From Chloroflexota bacterium (GTDB lineage: Bacteria > Chloroflexota > Anaerolineae > Anaerolineales > Villigracilaceae): a stretch of 64,000 bases of DNA. Below the pieces are notes generated by a model, which worked only from the letters and a program-made list of their open reading frames with translations, ran no database searches and was not told the origin of the DNA. This document shows positions 49,972 through 59,900 of the stretch, piece by piece (positions within the stretch are counted from its first letter, which is position 1; each line of letters opens with the position of its first letter). The stretch is from contig JACPVF010000002.1 of the NCBI GenBank assembly GCA_016191845.1, positions 1 through 64,000 on the forward strand, given 5' to 3'. Made by a program: the position numbers and the translations under genes.

Positions 49972-52900
49972 ATGAGCAAAAACATCACCAAGGCCGAGTT
50001 GATCGAACAGTTAAGAGTCGCTGAGAAGCGGATCTCTGAACTCGAACTCGCCCTAAAACAACCATCCCTATCGACAAGCACGGGGCAGGAAAAGGAGAAG
50101 CTCACCCGTTTACTTGAAGTCCTCCCAGTGGGCGTTTCGATTTTGGACACAGACCGAAAGGTCGTTTACGAAAACCCGGCCCTTCAACGGATATTGGGCC
50201 TTTCAGCGGAAGATTTACACACCGGCGCCTACAAGAATCGGAAGTATCTTTCTGCGGATGGAAGCCCGATGCCATCTGACGGCTTCGCGAGCATCCAGGC
50301 TCGGAACAGCGGCAGGCCGGTTTACAACGTGGAAACGGGGGTCGTCAAGGAAAATGGGGAAACGATTTGGACAAGCGCTTCCGCCGTGCCAATGGACTTC
50401 CCCGATTGGAAGACCGTGATCGTCACTTCGGACATCACCGAACGTAAACTACTGGAATCAAACCTGCGTGACAGCGAACAAAGGTATACCCTTCTATTCC
50501 AGAAATCGACCATCCCTGTGTTTCTGGTAAAGTTGCCTGAGGTGACCATCGCCGATGCCAATGAGGCTGCTGAAAAGCTGACCGGGTATACCCGCGAGGA
50601 AATGGTCGGCAGGAATGCGGCTGAACTTGGCCTGATCAGCCATGCACGGCGAACGGAGACGATTAAACAATTTGAGAAAGAGGGGGAACTGGCTGAAAAT
50701 GAGATGCGAATTGTCACCAGGTCGGGTGAAGAGCGTATCATCATCATCATCAACACCAATCCGCTCGAAATCGGCGGACAGGCCTACGCGATCACTTCGA
50801 TGCAGGATATCACCGAGCGCAAACAGGCGGAGTCCCAAAGGGAGGCCGTGCTCGAGAAACTTCGTGAAAGCGAGGTTCGTTTCCATATTGCTCTCAAGAA
50901 CTCGCCCATCGTTGTCTTCAATCAGGATCAAGACCTGCACTATCGCTGGGTCTACAACCCGCAGCTGGGATTCGACGAAGCGGCGGTACTCGGTAAAACC
51001 GACGCCGAATTACTCCCCGTGGATGACGCCGCGCGCCTGACCGAGATCAAGCGCCGAGTCCTGGAAACCGGCGTTGCAGCCCGCGAGGAAGTCAAGACCA
51101 CGGTGGACGGGCGGGCTTTTTTCAACGATCTCACCGTTGAACCCTTGCGCGATCAGAGGGGAAGCATCATCGGCGTAACCTGCGTGTCGGTGGATATCAC
51201 CGAACGCAAACAGGCCGAGGAGAAATTACGCGAGAACGAGCGTCGATTGCTTGAGGCTCAACGCATTGCCCATATTGCGAACTGGGAGTGGGACTTGCGC
51301 ACTGGGGAGACGCGCTGGTCAGAGGAGAACTACGTCATTCATGGGCTCGACCCAAACGCGCCGACGCTGACCCCCGATGCTCTCCTGAATCTCACTCACC
51401 CCGATGATCAGGAACGGGTCAGTGCGGCCATCTCCCGGGCAATCTCCGAAGGCAAACCAGCCAACCTTGAATATCGTGTGTATCGCCCCGATGGTTCGCT
51501 GCGGGTGATCCATGCCATGGGAGAGGTGACGAAATTCGATGCCGAAGGAAGACCCGCCTTGATGTTGGGTACCAACCAGGATATCACTGAGCGCAAACAG
51601 GCGGAGGAAAAACTGCGCGAGAGCGAGGAATTTCTTCGCCTGGCGTATGAAGCTGCCAATCTGGGTGTGTGGAAAAACGACCTTGTGACCGGGGCGGTTT
51701 ATTTTGATGACCGTGCACGGGAGCATTATGGCTTTAGTCAAAATGAAACCACGCTGGCAGAGTTGACGAATCGCATTCACCCTGATGACTTGCCCAGGGT
51801 GGGCGCGGAGATCGCCGCTGCCACTGCACCCACAGGCAGCGGGAAGTTTGCCACCGAATACCGGGTGATCCACCCCGATGGCAGCATCCATTGGCTGGAT
51901 ATTGGGGTGCGGGTCACCTTCGAAGGCGAGGGGGAACAGCGGCATTCAGTAGTGGGATATGGCACATCGTTGGATATCACCGAGCGTAAACGCGCGGATG
52001 AGGTCATACACCAATCTCAAGAGAATTTCTACAGGGCTTTCAACTCCAACCCGGCGGCTTTGGCGATTACCCGGCTTGGGGATGGCAAATTCCTCATTAT
52101 CAACGAAGCATATACAACCATTATGGGATACAAACCAGATGAGGTCCTGGGTCGCACGACGGCAGAACTGAATATTTATGTCCAGCCGGAGGAACGAGAG
52201 CAATTGCTCAACCAGCTTCATGAGCAGGGTAATGTACGAAATTATGAACTACTGGCCCGGCAAAAGTCAGGCGAAACCGGAAACTTGATGATCTCGATGG
52301 AGCCGATCACGTATAACAATGAGCCGTGCATCCTGTCCACGTTCCTGGATATTACTGAACGTAAACGGATGGAGCACAAGTTGGAGGAGAATGAACGCAA
52401 TTATCGCGAACTGGTACAGAATACCAACAGTGCCATCATCCGCTGGCGGAGCGACGGCACTATTACCTTCTTCAACGAATACGCCCAGTCCTTCCTTGGC
52501 TACAGCGCGGACGAAGTCATCGGGAAACACGTGAACATTCTCCTGCCCCAGACGGAATCCAGCGGCGGTGACTTGTCGGGGCTGGTGAAAGAGATCGTCG
52601 TTCATCCTGAGCAATTCATCAACACTGTCAACGAGAATATCTGTAAGGATGGGCGCCGGGTTTGGATGATCTGGACCAATAAACCGGTCTACGACGAAAA
52701 CGGCCTGCTAAAGGAGATCCTGGCGGTCGGTTCCGATATCACCGAACGCAAACACATTGAGGAGGAACTGCGCCGCTCCAATGCTGAGTTGGAACAGTTT
52801 GCCTATATTGCTTCACACGACCTGCAGGAACCCCTGCGCGCCGTGGCCGGCATGGTGCAATTACTGCAAAAACGCTACCAGGGGCAGCTCGATGCACGCG

Positions 52901-53451
52901 CTGACGAATATATCGGCCACGCAGTGGAGGCCTCCGCGCGCATGCAAAGCCTGATCCAGGACCTGCTGGAGTACTCGCGCGTCGACCGTCGCGGGCATCC
53001 CATTGAGATGGTGAATGCAGAGACCTGTCTGAAGGCTGCCCTGAAGAACCTGGGGGCAGCCATTCAGGAAAGTCATGCCGAGGTCGTGTCGGACTCCCTG
53101 CCCGCCGTCCACGCGGACTCGACTCAACTGACGCAGCTCTTCCAGAACCTGGTCGGCAACAGCATCAAATTCCGACGGGATGAGGATCCACGTGTGTCGA
53201 TCAGCGCAACGCGGGTGAACAATGCATGGCAATTTTCGATCCGCGACAATGGGATCGGCATCGAGCCTCAATATTACGAACGCATCTTCCTCGTCTTCCA
53301 GCGGCTGCATACGCGCCGTGAATATCAGGGAACCGGCATCGGGCTTGCCCTGTGCAAAAAGATCGTCGAACGGCATGGCGGCTCCATCTGGGTCGAATCA
53401 CAGCCCGGAGAAGGTTCCACGTTCTATTTCACCCTTCCAATCAAGGAGTAA
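49972..53451 (+). CDS. Histidine kinase with seven PAS domains
   Basis: A 1159-residue cytoplasmic sensor kinase. An N-terminal coiled coil (about 5-30) precedes seven PAS/PAC units, each ending in a DITERK motif, at about residues 154, 279, 408, 537, 668, 793 and 922. The HisKA helix has SHDLQEPLRAV (His about 949), then the HATPase domain with NLVGNSIKFR, DNGIGIEP and GTGIGLALCKKIV. No membrane segments, so signals must come from cytosolic ligands or redox state. GGAGAG precedes the ATG at 49972. It leads a run of six two-component genes. Confidence 0.93.
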   Translation: MSKNITKAELIEQLRVAEKRISELELALKQPSLSTSTGQEKEKLTRLLEVLPVGVSILDTDRKVVYENPALQRILGLSAEDLHTGAYKNRKYLSADGSPMPSDGFASIQARNSGRPVYNVETGVVKENGETIWTSASAVPMDFPDWKTVIVTSDITERKLLESNLRDSEQRYTLLFQKSTIPVFLVKLPEVTIADANEAAEKLTGYTREEMVGRNAAELGLISHARRTETIKQFEKEGELAENEMRIVTRSGEERIIIIINTNPLEIGGQAYAITSMQDITERKQAESQREAVLEKLRESEVRFHIALKNSPIVVFNQDQDLHYRWVYNPQLGFDEAAVLGKTDAELLPVDDAARLTEIKRRVLETGVAAREEVKTTVDGRAFFNDLTVEPLRDQRGSIIGVTCVSVDITERKQAEEKLRENERRLLEAQRIAHIANWEWDLRTGETRWSEENYVIHGLDPNAPTLTPDALLNLTHPDDQERVSAAISRAISEGKPANLEYRVYRPDGSLRVIHAMGEVTKFDAEGRPALMLGTNQDITERKQAEEKLRESEEFLRLAYEAANLGVWKNDLVTGAVYFDDRAREHYGFSQNETTLAELTNRIHPDDLPRVGAEIAAATAPTGSGKFATEYRVIHPDGSIHWLDIGVRVTFEGEGEQRHSVVGYGTSLDITERKRADEVIHQSQENFYRAFNSNPAALAITRLGDGKFLIINEAYTTIMGYKPDEVLGRTTAELNIYVQPEEREQLLNQLHEQGNVRNYELLARQKSGETGNLMISMEPITYNNEPCILSTFLDITERKRMEHKLEENERNYRELVQNTNSAIIRWRSDGTITFFNEYAQSFLGYSADEVIGKHVNILLPQTESSGGDLSGLVKEIVVHPEQFINTVNENICKDGRRVWMIWTNKPVYDENGLLKEILAVGSDITERKHIEEELRRSNAELEQFAYIASHDLQEPLRAVAGMVQLLQKRYQGQLDARADEYIGHAVEASARMQSLIQDLLEYSRVDRRGHPIEMVNAETCLKAALKNLGAAIQESHAEVVSDSLPAVHADSTQLTQLFQNLVGNSIKFRRDEDPRVSISATRVNNAWQFSIRDNGIGIEPQYYERIFLVFQRLHTRREYQGTGIGLALCKKIVERHGGSIWVESQPGEGSTFYFTLPIKE

Positions 53452-53456
53452 ATCTC

Positions 53457-53909
53457 ATGACCCCCACCCTGCATCACATCGAAATCCTCCTGGTGGAGGA
53501 CAGTCCCGCAGACATCTTGATCGCCCGCGAGGCGCTGTCCGAAGCCAAGTTGATCAACACGATCCATGTCGCTGAAGATGGCGTGGAGGCCATGGACTTT
53601 CTTCACAAGCACGGGAAATTTGCCTCCGCTCCCACTCCTGACCTGATCCTGCTGGACCTCAACCTGCCCCGCAAGAATGGGCGCGAGGTGCTGACAGAGA
53701 TCAAAGCCGACGAAAATTTAAAGCAAATCCCCGTGGTGGTGCTGACCACCTCCAGCGCGGAAGAAGATATTTTGAAGTCATATAACCTGCACGCCAACTG
53801 CTACGTCATCAAGCCTGTGGAGTTCGAAAGCTTCGTGAAAGCCGTTCAATCCATTCAGCATTTTTGGTTCAGCGTGGTGACTCTGCCCCCTGGAAAGGAA
53901 TCAGCATGA
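53457..53909 (+). CDS. Single-domain response regulator (Rcp1-like)
   Basis: A 150-residue stand-alone receiver. Acidic pocket residues are in LLVEDSP, the phosphoacceptor is Asp67 in LILLDLNLPRKNG, and the conserved Lys is in YVIKPVEF. The KNGREVLTEIK and FESFVKAV segments are typical of Rcp1-type regulators that partner bacteriophytochromes and PAS kinases. It starts five bases after the first kinase and overlaps the giant kinase by ATGA, so it is probably a diffusible phosphate carrier between them. Confidence 0.92.
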   Translation: MTPTLHHIEILLVEDSPADILIAREALSEAKLINTIHVAEDGVEAMDFLHKHGKFASAPTPDLILLDLNLPRKNGREVLTEIKADENLKQIPVVVLTTSSAEEDILKSYNLHANCYVIKPVEFESFVKAVQSIQHFWFSVVTLPPGKESA

Positions 53910-56900
53910 ATCACGAATCCTCCCTGAATGTCCTGTTGGTCGAAGACAATCCCACCGACGTGCTGCTCCTGCAAAACGCATTGGAGACAGATCACCTTTC
54001 GGAATTTGCCCTGACTCATGTGGAGCGCCTCGAGGACGGGCTGCGCCTGCTGGCACAGGCGCAATTCGATATTGTCCTGGTGGACCTTGGTCTGCCGGAT
54101 AGTTCCGGGTTGGAAACCTTTGTGAAATTACATGCACAGGCTCCCGGCCTGCCGGTGGTGGTTTTTTCAGGGAACGAGGATGAAGAGCAGGCAGTTCGTG
54201 CGGTGGAAGCAGGCGCACAGGACTATCTGGTCAAAGGCATGAGCGGGTTCGAGATGGCGCCGCGCGCCATCCGCTATGCCATCGAACGTCAAAAACAGTC
54301 AAGCGCCCTGCAAAGAAGCGAACAACGTTTTTCCGTTGCCTTTCATGCCAGCCCAACGGCGCAGGCCATCACATCCGCGACGAATCAACAACTCGTGATG
54401 GTCAATGATTCCTATTGCAACCTCACGGGATATCGTCGGGGCGAATTGATCGGTCGCACCACAGCCGAAATGAATTTCTGGGTGGACCTCGGCGATCAAA
54501 AACGCATGATCGAGCAATGGCAATCGATGGGGCATATCAAGAATACAGAAATGCTGTTCAGGCATCGATCCGGCGGAGTGCTTACCCTATTGGTATCCCT
54601 GGAACCGATTGAACTTGATGGCATGCCCTGCATCATCTCCACCGTAATGGACATTACCGAGCGCAAACTGGCCGAAAAAGAACTAAAAGAAAGCGAAGAA
54701 CGGTTTTCCACAGCCTTCTTCACCAGCCCGGTCGCCCAATCCATCATCGACCCCGCAAAAGGCGAGATCCTAGCGGTTAATGATAGCTGTTGTTCCCTGT
54801 TTGAATACAGTCGCAGGGAATTGATCGGTGCCAATCCTGAAAAGTTGATGCTATGGGCGAATTCCGCCGAAAGATTGGCCGCCACGGAGGAATTACAAAG
54901 GACCGATCATTTACCCCCAAGGGAAACAAAAATTCGGACGAAGTCAGGCGAAATCCGTACGGTTATCGCCGCCATTGAACCGATCCAGTGGGGCGGGACT
55001 TCCTGTTTCATCTCGTCGGTCTTAGACATCACCGAACGCAAACAGGCGGAGGAACGGGTTCGCATCAGCGAAGGGCAGTTAGAGGCCCTGGTGACCTCCC
55101 TTGACGATATCGTCTTCGAAGTGGACGAAAATGGAACCTACCTCAATGTGTGGACATCCAATGAGGCCATGCTTTTCAAGCCGCGCGAGCAGGTGATCGG
55201 CAAACGCTTCGACGAGATCTTTGGCAAAGAAGTCGGCCGCCCATTCTTCGAATATCTGGCACGCACGCTGGATGGAGGCACTCCACAAACGCTTGAATAT
55301 CCTGTGGACATTGCCGGCTCCCAACATTGGTTCGCCGCCCGTTTTAGCCCAATCCATTCAAAGGTGGGGGAACGGAAGGCTGTGTCCATTCTTGTGCGCG
55401 ACATCACCGAACGTATACAAAGCGAAAAAATGGTGAAGCAATGGGCGGATGCGTTTGAAAACTGTGCGCATGGAATTGCGATTGGGTTGCCGACCACAAA
55501 CCTTATACTGACATGCAATTCGGCTTTTGCACGCCTGCAGGACCGCACAGTTGAGGAAATTTCGAGCATGCCCATCTTAAGCATGTATGTGCCACAGGAC
55601 CACGAGTTTGTAAGAGATTCAATTGCAAAGGCAGACCAGGTCGGCCATGTGAGCTATGAAGCACACATGCTAAGAAAGGATGGCAGCATCTATCCAGTAC
55701 AGATGGATGTTGTCAGCGTAAAGGATGAAAACGGTGATGTCCTGTATCGGGTTGCCAGCCAACAGGACATCACCGATCGTAAACAGGCGGAACTGATAAT
55801 CTGGGAAAAATTAAAACTACAGGAACAACTGGAAAAGACCGCCGCCATCGTGCCGGGCATGATTCACATTTTCAAGCGGGATGCTGATGGAAAATTCAGC
55901 ATGCCCTATGCCAGCCCGGCCTTTCGGGATGTGTACGGGCTGGAAGCGGCGGAGGTGGCAAACGACATGTCGCCAGCCTTCACCCGCATCGACCCCCGGG
56001 ATGTTCCGCACATTCAGGCGACCATTGCCGAATCGGCCCGCAGCATGAATCCCTGGCGCGACGAGTTCCGCTATCACCACCCACAGAAGGGACTGCGCTG
56101 GCTGGAGGGCCACTCCACGCCGGTAATGGAATCGGATGGCAGCATTCTGTGGTATGGCATCATCGAGGATTTCACCGAGCGCAAACGGGTGGAGGAAAAG
56201 GTCCACCAGAGCGAGGAAAGGCTGCGCCTGACCCTGGAAACCACCTCGGACGGATTCTGGATCGTCGATGCCAACCGCCGGTTTATGGACGTCAACGAAG
56301 CCTATTGCTCGATGTCCGGGTACACCCGCGCGGAATTCCTGCAATTATCCATTTCGGATGTCGAAGTGCTCGAATCCCTCGAGAATACTCAGAACCACGT
56401 CAAAAAGATCATCGAGACTGGCGCAGACCGCTTCGAAACCCGCCATCGCCGCAAAGACGGCGATATCTTCGATGTCGAGGTCAGCGTCAACCTGCTGGAT
56501 CGGGAACAGGGGCTCATGATCTGTTTCTGCCGCGATATTACCGAACGCAAACGCAGCGAGGCCTTGATCTACGCCCAACGTGACCTTGCAGGCGCCCTCG
56601 GCAAGCTTGATACAACTGAGGATGGTTTCCGCATCTTCCTGGAATCCATCCTCAACCTGACCGGGCTGGACAGCGGCGGTATCTACCTTTTCGATGAAAA
56701 CTTCGGCAGCCTTGACCTCATTTATCACCAGGGATTGAGCGACTCGTTCATCCAACAGGTGGCTCACTTCACGCCGGATTCGCCGAACGTGCAGATGCTT
56801 CTGCCCGGCAGGCCCCATTACTTCCCCTCCAGCGATCCGGTGGTCCAAAACCCTATGCACAAGCGGGAGGGGCTGACAGCGCTGGCGGTGGTGCCCTTCC

Positions 56901-59900
56901 TTTACCAGGAACGCGTGGTTGGATGCCTGAACCTTGCCTCGCACACCCTAAGCGAGGTGACGGAATACGCCCGGCACGTGCTCGAAACCCTCTCGGCGGA
57001 GATCGGCAACTTTGCCATGCACCTGCGCGCCCGGGAGGCCCTGCGTGAAAGCGAGGAGAAATATCGTACGCTGATCACTTCCACCATGGATGGGGTGTTC
57101 GTAGCGCAGGACGAGAAATTTATTTTTGCCAATCCGGCCTTGCCGGCCAGCCTTGGATATGACATGGAGGAATTCGAGAATATTCCCTTCGAGAAGGTGC
57201 TTGCTCCCGAATATCTGGGGCTATTTACCAGACGCTTCCACCAGCGTGTTGCGGGGGAAAGCCCCGTCTTCAATTACCAGGTCCAATTCATGAACAAGAC
57301 ATGGACCAACAAGGTCTGGTTTGAACTGCGCGCCAATTTGACCACCTATCAAGGCCGTCCGGCGGTGTTGGGGATTGCCCGCGATATCACCGAACGCAAA
57401 CAGTCCGAGGAAGCCCTTCGCGAAAGTGAAGAACGCTATCGGCAGGCTATTACAGCTGCGGATGCCATCCCCTACGCATTGGATTACACCACCGACCGCT
57501 ACGCATTTGTGGGCGAGGGCATCGAGAAATTGACTGGCATCTCCGCCAGCGAGTTCAGCCCGGGGATGTTCGCCGAGATGCATCTCGAGTCCATCATGCA
57601 AGGGAATCTGAAGGGCATGCACGTCGTGGAAGCCATTCAGCTGGTACGGCAGGGCAAGGCCGGACCTCTGTGGCAATGCGACCACCGCATCCGCACGCGC
57701 TCCGGGACAATACGGTGGTATTCTGATTCCGCCATCCAGATCCTGGGCGAGGATGGAATTCCCAGGAGTTCCATCGGCATCATCCAGGATATCACCGAAC
57801 GCAAACAGGCAGAGGACAAATTACGTCAGCGACTGACCGAGCTGGAAGTTTTGTACACCAGCGGCTTGATTCTCAACCGCCTTTCCAGCCCGCAAGAGAT
57901 CGGCAAAAAGGTCATTGAACTGCTCGAGCAGAAAATGCACTGGCACCACAGCGTCATCCGCCTGCACAATCCTGAAGAGCGGTCGCTTAGTCTGCTTGCG
58001 TTCAGCCAACCTACCCTGGCTGATGAACAGGAATACCAGAAGGTTAAAGACCTCTTAGAGAAAAGCATAATGGGATCTGGTGAAGGGCTGAGTGGCTGGG
58101 CGGTGCAAAACAATCAAGCCATTCGCGTCAACAACATCAGCGAGGACCCCCGCTACCGCGAATCATATACAGGCATGCACTCAGGGTTATATGTGCCGAT
58201 CAGCCTGGGCGAGAACGTGATCGGGGTGATCAGCATCGAGAGTGAAAAGCCGGATGGCTTCAGCGAATCTGATGAGCGCTTCGTCGCTACGTTATCGAAT
58301 CAAGCGGCAATTGCCATCGAGAATGCGCGCCTGAACAACGACCTCGAACGGCGGGTGCGCGAACGCACCGCCGAGGTACAGGACCTGTACGACAACGCTC
58401 CCACGGGTTATCACTCTCTCGATTCCAACGGCCGATTTGTCCGAGTCAACCGGACCGAATTGAACTGGCTTGGCTATTCCCAGGAGGAATTACTGGGGCG
58501 TCCCGTGGCGGAATTTTTAACCGAACGTAGTGTTGCCCGCTTCCGGGAAAATTTCCCTGTCTTCAAAAAGAATGGCTCGCTGCGTGACCTGGAATTGGAG
58601 TTTATCCGCAAGGATGGCTCGACCATGCCCAGTCTGATCAATGCAATTGCCATCTACGACACACAGGGGAATTACATGATGAGCCATTCCACTGTGTTTG
58701 ATAACACTGAAAGAAAGAAGGCTGAAGTTTCCCTGCGAGAAAGCCAGGAAAACCTGCAGTATTTCTTCGACACTGCCAGTGAACTGATCCAAAGCATGGA
58801 TGAAAATGGGAACTACCAGTATGTGAATAATGCCTGGAGCAGAACATTGGGATACAGCTCCAGGGAGGCCCTCCAGATGACGATGGCAGACGTCATCGAC
58901 CCGTCCTATCAGGAACATTGTCAGGAGCTATTGAGTTCCCTGATTGCAGACCAGCATCTGCGACAGATGGAGGTGGTCTTCAGGAATAAAGCCGGCGAAC
59001 CCGTGATTGTGGATGGCAGTGTCAGCAGCCGCAAGGATAAAAGCGGTCACATCGTCACCAATGGCATCTTCCGCAACATCACCGAACGTAAGAAGGCCGA
59101 AGACGCCCTGCGCGCCTCCGAAGCCCGTCTGAATTTCCTGCTTTCCAAAACCCCTGCCATGATCTTCTCGGCCAATCTGACCTATCCCCTCCCGATCACT
59201 TTCATGAGCGATTCGGCGCGTGAGATCGTCGGCTATGAACCGCAACAGTATTACGAAGACCCGGGCTTCTGGCTAAATCTCGTCCACCCCGATGACGTGG
59301 ATACGGGCATGCTGGCCATGCAGGGGTTGATCGAAAAAGGCCATGTCGTGTGGGAAAGCCGTATCCTCCGCCCGGATGGGAACTACCAGTGGATGTCCAC
59401 GGGGGCGAGTCTGCTGCTCGGCGAAAAAGGTCAGCCACGCGAGATCATCGGTTTTACGGTCAACATCGACGACCGTAAACAGGCTGAGGAGGCCCTGCGC
59501 GAGAGCGAGGAACAGAACCGTCTGCTGTTCGAGGAGGCTCCCGAGTCCGTCGTGCTGCTCGATGATCACGGCCGCATCCTCCGCATGAACCGCGCCTTCG
59601 AAACCCTCACCGGCCACCCTCGCGAGATCCTCCTCGGCCGCAGGGCCGAACAGACCGACCTCCTCCCCCCTCAGGAGATGCAGTCCCTCCTCCAGTCCAT
59701 CGAGGAGAATGTCCGCTCCGGCGCCGAGTTCACCTCCTCGAACTTCAAACTCATCCGCGCAGACGGCACCCCCCGCGACGTGCGGGTCAATGTCTTCCCC
59801 CTCCGCATCCAGGGCAGGATCCACTACCTCTCCACCATGCACGATGTCACCGCCGAGAAACAAGCCGAGGAGACCCTCCGCCTGGCCAACAGCGAACTCG

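Noticed and set aside
50431..59860. Regularly spaced repeats that could suggest a CRISPR or tandem-repeat array.
   Set aside because: Spacing is about 370-390 bases or more and the repeats are in frame, coding the DITERK ends of PAS domains.
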